From Chamaecyparis obtusa (taxonomy: Eukaryota > Streptophyta > Pinopsida > Cupressales > Cupressaceae): a stretch of 64,000 nucleotides of DNA. The position numbers and the translations under genes are program-made. Positions within the stretch are counted from its first letter, which is position 1. Each line of letters opens with the position of its first letter. The notes beneath the pieces were generated by a model, which ran no database searches, had not been told where the DNA came from, and saw only the letters and a program-made list of their open reading frames with translations. Of this stretch, positions 33,514-45,545 are shown one piece after another. Location of the stretch: positions 372,001 to 436,000 of the forward strand of contig BSBK01005143.1 in NCBI GenBank assembly GCA_027943335.1, read 5' to 3'.

Positions 33514-34281
33514 AGAACTTTTGGCCCCTCATAAGAAAGGTACTTTCACACCTAGGCAGTTTAGAATCAGTGATTTCTTCATTGGTAAGAGGGCTTCCCC
33601 ACAAATTACCACCTACCTAAATCAATTTAAGATGGTATCTAGTTTTTGCAGACATGTGGACCCTGAGAGCTTCATTAAGACTGCAAGGTTGACACTGATT
33701 TCTGGTATTAGTGTCAATAGAGAACATGAGGGCCTTGATGAGGAGGATGTGATTAGGAATATTATGGAGAAGGATGAGGTCACTACAAGATAGAACAAGT
33801 TTTTTGACCTAAAAGATTTGCAAACTCAGTTGAAGGTAGCCCAAATTCCTTTTGATAGTTTCTTCCCTAACCTTCCCTACTTAGATAGAATAAATAAGAT
33901 GATAGAGATGTGTGACACTTTGTCAAATCATTTGGAAAGGTTGATTGATCAGAAGTGATTAAAGAAAAAGAAGGATTACTCATCTTCTGATCATGAGGAT
34001 TTCTCTAATGGATCCCAAGAAGGAGATAGCCCACCACAAGTTGGAGACTTACTAGTTATTGATCTTATTAAAGACCAATCACAGGCAGAGGACCTTCTAG
34101 AGCCACCATTGAAGAAGTAGAGGCTTGAAGAGGGAGGGCCTTCTAAGCAGAACCAATGGAGAGGGAGGATTGATAGAGCATCTGCTCTTGTACCAAGTGA
34201 TAGGGCTTACCATCACCAATTGAGGAAAACAATAAGGGCCAGCAAGATTGTGGCCACTAATGAAGGAGATGAAGAATAGTT
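33514..34281 (+). pseudogene. Extra ORF, upstream copy, first fragment
   Basis: Matches the extra ORF at 58066-58830 (APHKKGTFTPRQFRISDFFI, GLDEEDVIRNI). Stops at 33791, 33957 and others. It breaks at the insertion point of the gag-only element; the frame resumes at 39232. Function unknown. Confidence 0.7.
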
Positions 34282-35672
34282 TGTTGGTGATCAAAAATGT
34301 TGGACCATTTTTGGGGCCAACTAACAGGCACACTAAATGCCTCTACAATTCTGGTTCGATCAAACCAAGGCTGGTAGGCCTAAATTCACTTTAAACTATC
34401 AAATTCTCTATGTTGCACAACTGTGTACATAAATAAACAAATTTCCTCCCAAGGTGGTGAATGAACCTTGGAGGAAAGAAACAAATACTCTAATAATCTT
34501 TATTCTATAAATCTTGACTAAAGTGGATTAAAGTAAGGACTCAAAAGTAATATTTTTGAAATAATGATTATATAATCTACAAACCACAAAGTATGAACCA
34601 AATGACAATTTCCAAATCATAGTTAGATTAGTGCCTTCTAAATACTTGGGCTATAGAGTCATAAAACTTTCAATCCTATGTACAATCAGAGACGGTTTTA
34701 AGGTAACTCACTCTTGTAAAGCAAGACCATCACCCTACAAGTTTCTATTGAAACAAAATTTAAAACAACTTATACAATAGGTCCTATGGTTTTTAACCCA
34801 ACTTAAGAGCTTGAAAGGAAATAGTAACAGGTTCTCAGACCATGCTACCATTATTCAAATTGTACAAATTAGTCATAAATGAATACATCAAATAGAAAAA
34901 CATAGTAGGATACCCTAGTTCATAGAGTAATCTGAAAGACTAATTGAAAACATATAACTTATAACCACAAATAAAAAGGAAGAGCAATTATCTTTATTAA
35001 TATTGAAAAAAATAGTACATTAGAGTTCATATTGTAGTTTTCATCAAATTATACGCTATGAAAGTATATCTTGTATTGTCTTCCCTCTCTTTACATTTCA
35101 CATTATGTATATATATTGTAGTTTTCATCAAATTATATGCTATGAAAGTATATCTTGTATTGTCTTCCCTCTCTTTACATTTCACATTATGTTTGAGTGG
35201 CTTTCACACCTTTTTAGGGTGAAAAGACACACCCTTATTACAAATTGTTTTGAAAAAATGATAAACTAACTAAAAAATAACTACCTAACTTTCGGATTTG
35301 GGCTTGGTTGAAAAACCAAAATACCTTGTGGGAAGCTAATATTTCTATTAGAGATAGGAAATTTGATTTCTTGAACTGGGTCTTTTTTAGATTTTTAAAA
35401 TTCGACCATCTTTTGCCTCTGTCAACATCATCTTTGTAGGAGGTCAAAATTTCAACATTTTCTGAAGGCTTTGATCATAGAATTTTTATTGTTCTTGTCA
35501 CAAAGCTTCCTTCCATAATATCTCAACTTTTTAATTGAAAATTAATGTAATATTTTATCCCATTTCATGTTGTCCATCATTAATTATTGGGCATGGACTT
35601 TAAGAGGCCATTTTTTAGGGTTTTATCACTATATAGGACTTCAAATTTTGCCCAAAATTTAGAGCTCCAACA
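34282..35672 (-). repeat. LTR of the gag-only element, 1,391 bp (3' LTR in element orientation)
   Basis: Begins TGTTGGTGATC and ends GAGCTCCAACA. Longer than its partner mainly because a unit of about 75-80 bp (TTGTAGTTTTCATCAAATTA through TTTCACATTATG, 35032-35190) is tandemly duplicated. Confidence 0.8.
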
Positions 35673-36165
35673 AGCTCTTTTTGGGGATGTATGCTCCATG
35701 TGAGCATAGCAAGATTCTAGCTATCTCTAGAGAAGTAGACCAAGTATCCATACTAATCTAATGTGAAGTAAAATTGGGTGGCCCCAAGCCCCCCAAAATT
35801 GAACATTGATCATTTCCTCTATCAAACACTTGATTTTGATCACATAACACTTTTAACCTTGCGGCATTACACATGTCATCCTTATAGACAATTCTCACTA
35901 CTTCATCAATATGATCTTTGGCATCCAATCTATATTCAACCCTTGAGAAATCATCAAGTCCGTTGTAATCCTTGCTAAATAGAAGATTTTGGTTAATCAT
36001 ACAAACCTCTAGGTTAGTCTTCCTTTTTCAGATATCTTCTTGTTCACAATCTGTCCTATCTCTATATTTTGGATATTTTTTCTCCCCACCAAAAAGCTTT
36101 GAGAATAGCTTATCTTCAAGAAGTACAAAATCTCTCTCACCAAGAGTTTGATCAGCTGGGACATT

Positions 36166-37590
36166 TTAAAAAAATTTAGAAGTATGCTTCAACACATTCT
36201 CTTCATCATGTCTAGCTGATTCCATCTCATCTTCATATGTTTGGTGTACCTCTGGCTCAAATGATGAACTCCAAGTTATCTCACCCTCTGAATGCACTTT
36301 ATGAGTTTCATAAAATTTAAAATTAGGACTGTTATCTTTATTATGATGCTGATGGATTCCATTGTATAAAGGATCCTCTTCAAACAATGGACTCGATAAC
36401 ATAGAGAAATCAGACATATCTTCATCTACTTCCTCTTCAAACAATGGATTCAAGAACATGGACAATTCAAACATACATTCATGAGAATTTTCATTTGGAT
36501 CATCAAGTTTTTCATCAACAAGACTAACATCTTCATTGACATTATCTACTGAAACTTCCTCCTGTTCATGCAGTTCTATTTCATCTCCATAATTTGATTT
36601 CTCTTGAATATGGGCTGATCCGTCTACCTCCTTACCATGGTGGATTGAGAAAAAATTTGGACCATTCTTCTCAGTGTGTCTTTGGTATTCTATGTCTAAT
36701 AAAGCTGAAATTTCTCTTGTATTGAGAAGGTTTTCTTCCTCATCATCATGGTCATTGATACATGTTTCCATACACATCTCATCATGTACAAATTCTTCTT
36801 CAATCTGATCCAAATTTTTATCCTCCATGTCATCACAAGTATTATTATGGTTCTCATGAATGTATGCTTCTTTATCTTCTGCATGAGTAGTGCATTCATC
36901 TTCCTCACAAAGATAATCATCAAGCACAAGGCCTTGTTAAATCTGAGTAATAGCCTCCCTTGTTTTGTCTTAATCATCTTCTTCTAATATATGCACAAGG
37001 AGCTTTACAGAAGGATCATTTGATGTAATTCCCAATTTTTTGACCTTTCTCATGATTTCTTTTTGTGAAGGCATAATGTTTGAAGGTATTTCTCAAAGAA
37101 TGTCCATTGTTCTTATCAGCAAATGTGCAAAAGACTCCCCTTCAAATCTCTCCAAGCTAAAAAATGCATCAAGTGGAGACATGTAAGAGTACTCTTCCAT
37201 ATTGTGATCCTGAATCTTGTCTTATTCATAATGAAACATATCAAGAAACCATTTCTCAAACTCTCTCCATGATGATATACTTTGTTCAGCTATCATACTA
37301 AAAAGTAAACTTGCATGATTTGTCAATGATCTTTTAAATAGTTTCATAATCACATCTTTTGCATAGATATGACAATCTAGAATAAATTTACAAAATGCAT
37401 ACAAATGCTCCATTGGTGATTCTGATCCATCTCCAAAAAATTTTGGATCATATTTTTTAATTTTAAGAGGAATATCTTTCTAACCACTAAGGATGTTATC
37501 AAAACTCAATGCTCTATATACTTCAATAATAAATTTTGGTCTTGGGTCACAAAAGTTTGATACTTTATGTGAGTATGTATTTTGGTACAT
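36166..37590 (-). pseudogene. Gag-like ORF with acidic C-terminal extension
   Basis: The frame starts at ATG 37590. Residues near 37350-37230 contain the retrotransposon gag core (DVIMKLFKRSLTNHASLLFS, SWREFEKWFLDMF), comparable to DVIMKLFVQSLVEDARDWYR in the gypsy element at 49411. About five stops follow, then an open block of 253 codons (36927-36166) that is very acidic and His-rich (repeats of LSSPLFEEDPLYN type), with no zinc knuckle seen. The acidic block may be the gag tail or a separate ORF of unknown role. Confidence 0.65.
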
Positions 37591-37912
37591 ACTGAATATT
37601 TAAATTTTTAGTAGCTTTTTTCTCTATACATTGGGTTCTTTTCAATAGATTCGCCACCTCTTTAAACAAGAAAACTTTACTTATCTCCTTCTAGGTCTTC
37701 TCCCTCAGTAAAGTCACTAACTAAAATATTTTGTTAAATAGAGTTGCCACCTCATTTAAGGAATGTCCTACTTCTGGGTTCTTTCTTCCAATAGAGTGTG
37801 CTTCCAAACAAACTACTATAACTACTTTCTGATTTTGATCTACGAAATCTAAAATTCTAGGTAACTTCACAATATATATTGTGAGCAACTCTCCCCAATA
37901 GAGTGACCAATT

Positions 37913-39231
37913 TTTTGGTGCTCAAAAATGCTAGACCATTTTTTAGGCCAACTGACAGGCATAATAAATGCCTCTGTAATTCTGGTTTGATCAAACCAAG
38001 GCTGGTAGGCCTAAATTCACTTTAAACTATCAAATTCTCTATGTTGCACAACTGCGTACATAAATAAACAAAGTTCCTCCCAAGGTGGTGAATGATCCTC
38101 GGAGGAAAGAAACAAATCCTCTAATAATCTCTATTCTATAAATCTTGACTAAAGTGGATTAAAGTAAGGACTCAAAAGTAATATTTTTGAAATATTGATT
38201 ATATAATCTACAAACCACAAAGTATGAACCAAATGACAATTTCCAAATTATAGTTAGATCAGTGCCTTCTAAATACTTGGGCTATAGAGTCATAAAACTT
38301 TCAATCCTACATACAATCAGAGATGGTTTTAAGGTAACTGACTCTTGTAAAGAAAGACCACCACCCTACAAGCTTCTATTGAAAAAAAATTTAAAACAAC
38401 TTATACAATAGGTCCTATGGTTTCTAACCCAACTTAAGAGCCCAAAAGGAAACAGTAACAGGTTCTCAGACCATGCTACCATTATTCAAATTGTACAAAT
38501 TAGTCATAAAGGTACACATCAAATAGAAAAACACAGTAGGATACCCTAGTTCATAGAGTAATCTGAAAGACTAATTGAAAACATATAACTTATAACCACA
38601 AATAAAAAGGAAGAGAACTTATCTTTATTAATATTGAAAAAAATAGTACATTAGAGTTCATATTGTAGTTTTCATCGAATTATATCTTATGAAAGTATAT
38701 CTCGTATTTTCTTCCCTCTCTTTAAATTTCACATTATGTATGTATACATGTTTGAGTGGCTTTCACACCTCTTTAGGGTGAAAAGGCAAACCCTTATTAC
38801 AAATTGTTTTGAAAAAATGATAAACTAACTAAACAATAACTACCTAACTTTTGGATTTAGGCTTGGTTTAAAAACCAAAACACCTCATGGAAAGCTAAGA
38901 TTTTTATTGGAGATAGGAAATTTGATTTCTCGAACTGGGTCTTTTTTAGATTTTTAAAATTCAACCATCTTCTACCTCTGTCGACATCATCTTTGAAGTA
39001 GGTTGAAATTCTAACATTTTCTGAAGGCCTTGATCATAGAATTTTGGTTGTTCTTGTCACAAAGCTTCCTTCCATAATATCAAAACTTTTTAATTGAAGA
39101 TTAATGTAATATTTTATCCCATTTCATGTAATCCATCATTAATTATTGGGCATGGAGTTTAAGAGGCCATTTTTTAGGGTTTTATCACTATATAGGACTC
39201 CAAATTTTGCCCAAAATTTAGAGCTCCAACA
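37913..39231 (-). repeat. LTR of the gag-only element, 1,319 bp (5' LTR in element orientation)
   Basis: Aligns with 34282-35672 throughout apart from the tandem duplication there. The first bases are altered (TTTTGGTGCTC instead of TGTTGGTGATC). Ends GCTCCAACA at 39231. Divergence from the partner is several percent by eye, so the insertion is not recent. Confidence 0.8.
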
Positions 39232-40715
39232 TAGACCTTGTGGTCAGGACAATATATTAGAGAGGTATATTAGGAGGAGTTCTTAAGTGATGACCATTTC
39301 ATCAAGAGTGATGAATTTAGAAATTTTCTTATTTGGAAAAAGCAACAACATGTGGTTAAGGCTATGCCTGAGGGAGTAGAGCCAAGTGAAGAAACCATGA
39401 GAGCATTAGTCTCTTATGATCCTAGCCTTGATGCTATAACTATAGATGAAACTAGATAAATGGTTAGATCAAGTGGAATGCTACTAACTCCAAGATGGGA
39501 CTTGACCTCTTCTTTTATCATTGATCAAATAAAAAAGAAACTAGAGGGCAGTTTATCCTATGAGGTTCATATTGTCGAAATGATAAGAGGAAGTGGCTAT
39601 GACCCAAGATCTCAGGGTGTTGCAATTTGGTCTATTTTCCCAAAGAATCAAAAGCAATATCTACTAAGTATAGAGGATTAGATGGAAGGGAATAAAATCA
39701 TATGGACTGTACAAAATACAACTGATCTTGAGGTTTCCAAGGTAGTGACCCATTTTGCTAACTTGAATGAAGAAAAGATAGCTCAGTTATCTGAAAGGTA
39801 TGCAAAACTATTTGAGAATGCAAGTGTAATGGACAAAGATAGGGAATTGAAAATGATGAAGATCAAGAAATTGGAAGATGAGCTGTATGATTTGAAGGTT
39901 AGGCTTGAAGAAGCCCCAAAGGTAGTTCTTCCTCCTCCTTTGCAGATTGAGGTCCCTATTCAGACAGATGCAAAGGTTCTTGATAAGCCTGCAAAGGACT
40001 TAGAAAAAATAAGAATAGATGCATCCTTGGATACTGTAGCAAGGATTGTACAATATAGCAAGACAAAATAAAGGATAGGATGGAATCAATCCATCAATCA
40101 GTTAGTCTATTACACCAGGCCAGTGGAAAAGTGAATGAGTTTTTGACTACCTTGGAGCCACTTTTTAGTGCATGGTTAGGGAGGATCTCCTTATTTGATA
40201 AGCTTGATGATTTGCAAGAATATAGGTCTAATATTCCTAAGGTAGTATCTAAGGTTTTTGAAAAGATTGGTTTAGTAAGTGCTATATCAAAGTTCTTTAA
40301 AGGTAAGTGTAACCAGATAGCAGCCAAGCTAGCTTTGTTTGATGGAAGTAGAAATAAGTACTTGCCTCTAATATATGATAATGGTGGGGGTATTGTCAAT
40401 ATAGATGAGTGGAAAGCATCAATGGATCAATTGATAATTAAGTAGGATGCTTTCCTTAATAGTGACAATACTTTGGATTTAGAAAGATGCAATAGTATAA
40501 TTGATAGTTTATTTAAAATTGAAAGTGATTGCATACGATTTGTAGCAGATGCTAAAAGTATAACTGATTCCATGTGGGATCAGTAGATCAAATCACTATA
40601 GGATTTACAGGCTTACGATTGGTCATCTAATGATGATGTTGTAGCATGGGACAAACTGACAAAGAAGAAGAAGAAGAAGCCAGCCGCCCAAATGATAGAA
40701 GAGGAAGAAGAATAG
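39232..40715 (+). pseudogene. Extra ORF, upstream copy, second fragment
   Basis: Matches 58833-60297: contains MVRSSGMLLTPRWDLTSSFI, a predicted coiled coil (RELKMMKIKKLEDELYDLK near 39850), LSAxxxLFDKLDDLQEYRS-like sequence near 40190 and the Lys-rich then Glu-rich C-terminus (KKKKKP...EEEEE, 40655-40712). Stops at 39456, 39678, 40070, 40443 and others. Confidence 0.7.
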
Positions 40716-41295
40716 AGTACAAATGGCACCTGATCCAAAATTCAAGGGAGAGCATGTTTCAAATAAGGGATGATGTAAGTTAGCCATATGGTGGTCATCA
40801 TTCATGCAACAAATTATGCAACTACTCTGAAATATCTTCAGACAAAGGTGCCACTTGTAAAATTGTTATGTAGTTGAGAACTTCTTTTTGTTGTTATAGT
40901 CACAATCTTTGGATTTGTACTATTTGTCTTTTGTGCAAGTTGTTGACATAGCCATCTGAAGCTTGTTGCATCATTTTGAGGATTCCAAGATGGTTGTGGG
41001 TATATATAGCAAGTTTTTACTCTTTTCAAGGGTGGTTAATACATTTTGTAAAGAAAGTTCCAAGATATAGAACTTTATTTCTTTGAAGTCATGGTGATGT
41101 TGTACTGATACATTTTGAATATTAATAAAAATATATTGAAACTCTACTGTTACTAATTGTTGTCTTTGTGTATGGATGTTTAGTTTCCTTATGCATTAAA
41201 TTGTAAGGCTTTTTAATGCATTGTTCACAAGGTGAATATAGGGCTTAAACTTAAGTTCTTTCAATGAAACTGTAAAATCTTAAGGGGAGGGTTTC
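40716..41295 (+). other. Trailer and polypurine tract of the upstream copy
   Basis: Non-coding sequence matching 60298-60880. A TATATATA-like stretch lies at 40999-41008 in both copies. The polypurine tract AAGGGGAGGG at 41282-41291 lies just before the LTR start TGTGAATTC at 41296. Confidence 0.65.
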
Positions 41296-41969
41296 TGTGA
41301 ATTCATTGTCCATGTATGAATTTGATAGTAGGTGTAGGAATTAAAGGAATGGGATGTCAAGCATTTCATTTGGGTTTTAGTATATCTATCTTGATAGAAT
41401 CTTGTGGAGGTAGGGTTTGACTCTGACGCCCAAGTAGATAAGGCACTGGTCTAAACTATATTTACATTTGTACCACCAAGAAGATACAAGTAATTGATTG
41501 ATTTTACTTTTATTGCTTAATCACTATCTAAATCATCTATGACAATTTCATGGATGTATATTATAATGCTTTAAAGAAGCCCGAGAAAGAGGTTATCCTT
41601 CCTCAAGTTTAACTCTCAAAAAGAAGAAGGATTACTATCATTATGCCATTGTTCCATGTTATTGCTTTCATAATTTTCATCATAGTGTTTTGTATTAGGA
41701 TAATTTGGGCCATACTAAGAGTTGTGATGTCTTATGGAGTTAATTCTTAAAGGGATAGCATAACAGTGAAGGAGCTGATTCACAATTCAAACCTCATATG
41801 AAAATAATGAATTGTTACAGGTAAACCCGCCTGAGTTTCATAGTCAAAGTGAAGAAGGTTTGACAACCTTAATATCTTAGTGCTTGCATTTTGTTAGATA
41901 AATCTATTGGGATAATTGGAGTTATAGTTTTGTCAGATCATATTTCATCTACAGATTTGAGCACTAACA
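41296..41969 (+). repeat. Tat-like gypsy 5' LTR (shared by two tandem copies)
   Basis: TGTGAATTC...GAGCACTAACA, preceded by the polypurine tract and followed by the primer site. Its TATA-like site (TAGATAAG, 41435-41442) differs from the intact TATATAAG of the 3' LTR (61020-61027), so the promoter may be weakened here. Confidence 0.8.
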
Positions 41970-41973
41970 AAAT

Positions 41974-41992
41974 TGGTGACTCTACCAGGGAT
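41974..41992 (+). other. Primer binding site region of the Tat-like element
   Basis: TGGTGACTCTACCAGGGAT lies four bases after the LTR end. The position and TGG start fit a tRNA primer site; I cannot name the tRNA from sequence alone. Confidence 0.6.
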
Positions 41993-42161
41993 TGATTGAA
42001 TAAGAACATACAATAGATGTGTGCAATACTATCCATTGTATGTTTGCAAGCCAGCATGATAATTTAATTCCCACTTGTTAGTGGGTGGTGACTCTGATAA
42101 TCTATGTTTACCAGTCATTGGTATTTGTACAATTTTTGATATATCTTGTTGCGAGACACCA

Positions 42162-43091
42162 TGAGTCAGCCAAGGTTCATGAGATCTTATTTCAAAGACT
42201 ACCCTAAGAATAATATGGGTGATGAGCTTCGTACACCTGGTAGAAAGAAATGATCTAGGAGAAATCAGATTACAGCTAATTCCCCAGGACCTTCGAGAGA
42301 TAGAGTCCCTACACTAGTTCCCCAAGAAGCCTCCTCCTCTTCTGATGACCCTAAACATGTTAAGAAAGTCATACCTAGTGTACACTTTCCCTCTCATGAA
42401 GAACAAATCATAGAGGTAGGTTATTTCCCTGCTAGAGAAACCCTAGAGCAACCAGGAGAAACTTTTGCTACTAAAACTGCCTCATATGATTCTAAAAAAT
42501 TGAGGGAAGAAGTGATTTCTTTAAGGAAAAAGGAGCATGAAAAATTAATAGAAATTGCTAATAGAAGGAAGGTGAGGGAACAACAAATATATGAATTGCT
42601 CATGGAAAGGAAAGATTTGATGAGAAAAACTAGGAACAATGAGATCTACGCTAAGGATCTAAACCAAGATGTTAAGGATTTAGATAAGAATTTGTTTGGT
42701 AATATGGAGGTTTTAAGAAATTAGGTGGAAAGTGCTAAACTTAAACATGATGAGTTTGAGGGAATAGGACATGTTCTTCAACAATTGCACCCATCTGAAA
42801 TCCTGAGGAACAAGGACATTAGAAATGCCACAAAAGAGATCCCTGATAAGGGAAAGAAAAAAATAGTTGGTGTAAATATTAGTGAGCCCAAGAAAGTTGT
42901 TGTTCCTAGTATACCCTCCCAAGCATGCCAAGATTTGGAAAGGGCTAGAAAAGCTAAAGAGGATTTGGCTCTTCAGTTAGAGAAACTAGAATTGGAGGCT
43001 GTTGTAGATGAGATGAAGAGAAAGATTGCTTTCTTGCATGCTAATATGAACACATCTGCCAGTAGCTCTATCCTTGTCATTTTAGGAATGA
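42162..43091 (+). pseudogene. Gag N-terminal part of the Tat-like element
   Basis: Starts at ATG 42162 (MSQPRFMRSYFKDYPKNNMG). A long Lys/Glu/Leu-rich stretch (42490-43050) is predicted coiled coil. Stops at 42250 and 42722. Interrupted at 43096 by the chromovirus; the frame resumes after 49405. Confidence 0.7.
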
Positions 43092-43096
43092 TCCCA

Positions 43097-43956
43097 TGAT
43101 GAAGGGTGCTCCCCTTAATACCACAAACACATAACAGAAATAGAGAAACAACAACAATATGCAAGAACAAAAAATTGGCTTCTTATTATCTCCACAAATG
43201 TGGAATTACAAACTTTCAGAATTACAATATGCAAAGCCACATGGGCATTCCCTTACAATATTCTATAGGAGAAAGCCTCAAACTATTACCCAGATCTACT
43301 ACCCAGAACTATTCTGAACTGCCTAAGACAATAATACAGCCTTCCTTATATAGGCAATTTTTTCCACCGCCTGGCAAGGTTCAAGAATTTTAGCCAATAA
43401 GGCCGACCCAAACTTAGAATTATTTTATTTTACATTTTATTACATCATAGTCAGCTCAAGATAACCTTTGAAACCCGAACAAAAATTTTGAAGAAAATTA
43501 TTTTCTGCCATTTCAGGTGGCCCAACTTCCGAAGACCATAAGTCATCACCAGTTGACCCGATCGGCTATTATAACCCCATTTCAGAAATGCCACGAAGTG
43601 CTCTATAGGCTTGACCAATGCAAGCGCCCATCACCCAAATTTTTGACCTCATCCGGGGCCTCTAAAACCTTCAAAACTAAGTTCAAAGTTTCTGTACCCT
43701 ACTGCCAATACCGAAAATCTTCAATATCTTCCAATATACACTTGATCTGGCAATGAAACTTTACTGGCAGACTTATATGACCAAAATGAACCTCCAAGAA
43801 AGAAATCAGATCATTCTGAGCACATACAAAAATTACCAAAAATAGTAACTTTCCATAAATAGCAGCTCTGCACAAAATAGCCCTTATTAAAAAAATAGAA
43901 ATTTTTTTTTTTGGGTGATGCAAGATTGCTCTTACACCCAGGATGCTCCTGCATCA
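43097..43956 (-). repeat. Chromovirus LTR, 860 bp (3' LTR in element orientation)
   Basis: TGATGAAGGGTGCTCC...GGATGCTCCTGCATCA. It contains about 58 bases near 43640-43700 (including CTCATCCGGGGCCTCTAAAA) that are missing from the other LTR. Confidence 0.88.
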
Positions 43957-43998
43957 GACACCCGGGGTAATTTGAGAAGTGACCCTGTCATGACTCAG

Positions 43999-44573
43999 GT
44001 GTGCAGAGGAAAACCAAGATGGTTAACCTCCTCCTTTGTTAGCCATGATGAATCTTCAATAGGTCATCCTTTCCATTTGACCAAATACTCTTCATATGTC
44101 ATGTTCCTTGTGCTTCTACCAACACAACTATCCAGTATGTCTTCAATCTCCTTGATATCTGAATTGGTTGCTGGAATACTCCACTGTGCTGCTGTGATCG
44201 CATCTTCAACACCTCCTTCATGATACTCTGTTAGATCTGAAATGTTAAACACTGGTGAAATATGTAGCTCAGTAGGCAATTCTACCTCATATGCGTTTCT
44301 TAAATCATGTTTCTTCCGTATCTTACATGGTCCAAACTTCTTCATTTTCAGCTTATTATATGTACCAACTGGAAACCACTCCTTCCACAAATGAACCATG
44401 ACTTCATCTCCAACCTGAAATTCCTTATGCCTCCTTTTCTCATCTACCTTAGTCTTATATTGCACATTCATCTTGGTAATATGCTTCCTCACCTCCTCAT
44501 GAATGTTCTTCAAATGTTCTACAAAATCCTCAGCTTCAGCACTACTTATTTCTCCTTTATCTATCTTCCTCAA
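43999..44573 (-). pseudogene. Chromovirus integrase C-terminus and chromodomain
   Basis: The frame contains the integrase tail (KEFQVGDEVMVHLWKEWFPV, KKFGPCKIRKKH) followed by EIEDILDSCVGR and YEEYLVKWKG, the chromodomain signature that targets chromoviruses to marked chromatin; PIEDSSWLTKEE follows after one stop (TGA near 44062). The chromodomain places the element among plant chromoviruses. Confidence 0.8.
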
Positions 44574-44609
44574 TTCAGATGCATTTCTTGGACTACTTCC
44601 ATATACAAT

Positions 44610-45340
44610 CTAGAATGGTGATTTACCAGTGCTCCTGTTGACAGAATTATTGTATGCAAATTCTGCCTGTGGTAAAATCAAATCCCATCCTGTTGGCTTA
44701 TCTCCAACCAAACATCTCAACAAATTTCCCAAACTCCTATTCACCACCTCTGTCTGTCCATCAGTCTGTGGATGATGTGATGAACTAAACTTCAAATCTA
44801 TCTTCAACTTCTTCCACAATGTATGCCAGAAATATCCAACAAACTTAGTGTCCCGATCTGAAACTATGGTCTTTGGCAAACCATGAAGTCTCACTACTTC
44901 TCTGAAAAATAATTCTGCTACATGAACAACATCATTAGTCTTCTTGTAGGGAATGAAATGTGCCATCTTTGAAAATTTCTCAACCACCACAAAAATTGAA
45001 TCATGTCCCCATTGAGTCCTTGGTAAACCAAGAACAAAGTCCATGCTGATATCCTCCCAAGGCTTCTTTGGTATGGGTAATGGCTGATACAACCCTATAT
45101 TCTGCTTCACTCCTTTCGCCATCTGACATACTCTGCAACTTTGTACAAACTTCTTCACATCTTGCTACAACTATGGCCAATAATAATTCTCACTAACCAA
45201 ACCAAGGGTTTTATCACGACCAAAATGTCCAGCCAATCCTTCGCTATGCTTCTCCTTGATGAGATTCTCCCTCATAGAACTTCATGGAATGCACAACTGA
45301 CTCCCTCAGAATAGCATATCATCCTAGATGATGAAATCCA
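44610..45340 (-). pseudogene. Chromovirus integrase core
   Basis: The zinc-binding N-terminus is visible with breaks ([23 protein letters not shown] near 45125). Catalytic D, D and [12 protein letters not shown] (45040), [12 protein letters not shown] (44850), [13 protein letters not shown] (44760). Stops near 45165-45175 and at the 44610 end. Confidence 0.85.
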
Positions 45341-45545
45341 ACCATTTTGTCCTGTCTAAAGTAATAGGTTCTGTACAAGCTTTCCAAGCTTCACCAAAAT
45401 CAGGATCCTCTGGATACAAATTCTTGAGTTCCTTGAACCCAACCACCTTAATCTAAATTTCTATCAGCAATAGTAGCCTTCTGCTAAGAGCATCTACAAC
45501 CCTATTAGACTTTCCACTCCTGTGTTTCAAAACAAATGTATAACT

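Larger units (their letters stand above)
34282..39231 (-). mobile_element. Gag-only gypsy-like retrotransposon (TR-GAG type), 4,950 bp
   Basis: Two LTRs (34282-35672 and 37913-39231) flank 2.2 kb that encodes only a gag-like ORF on the minus strand; no protease, RT or integrase. The insertion splits the extra ORF of the upstream gypsy copy. The flanks TAGTT (34277-34281) and TAGAC (39232-39236) each differ by one base from TAGTC of the uninterrupted copy near 58828, consistent with an aged 5-bp duplication. Minus-strand sequence after the LTR (TTGGTCACTCTATTGGGGAG) resembles the primer-site region of the larger gypsy element (TTGGTGACTCTACCAGGGA at 41973). It must rely on another element for its enzymes. 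Confidence 0.8.
33511..41295 (+). mobile_element. 3' part of an upstream Tat-like gypsy copy, sharing the LTR at 41296
   Basis: 33511-34281 plus 39232-41295 match 58064-60880 over their whole length, i.e. the extra ORF, its trailer and the polypurine tract of the element at 41296-61555. Since the match is followed by the 5' LTR of that element, the two copies are in tandem and share this LTR. The left end is broken at the copia LTR junction and the copy is split by the gag-only element at 34282-39231. Confidence 0.75.

Noticed and set aside
33511..41969. Reading 33511-41969 and 58064-61555 as a pair of giant LTRs that contain an ORF
   Set aside because: A clear polypurine tract (AAGGGGAGGG) sits inside both repeats directly before a 674/675-bp segment with TG...CA ends, and a primer site follows the first. 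Short LTRs plus a tandem partial copy explain the data better.
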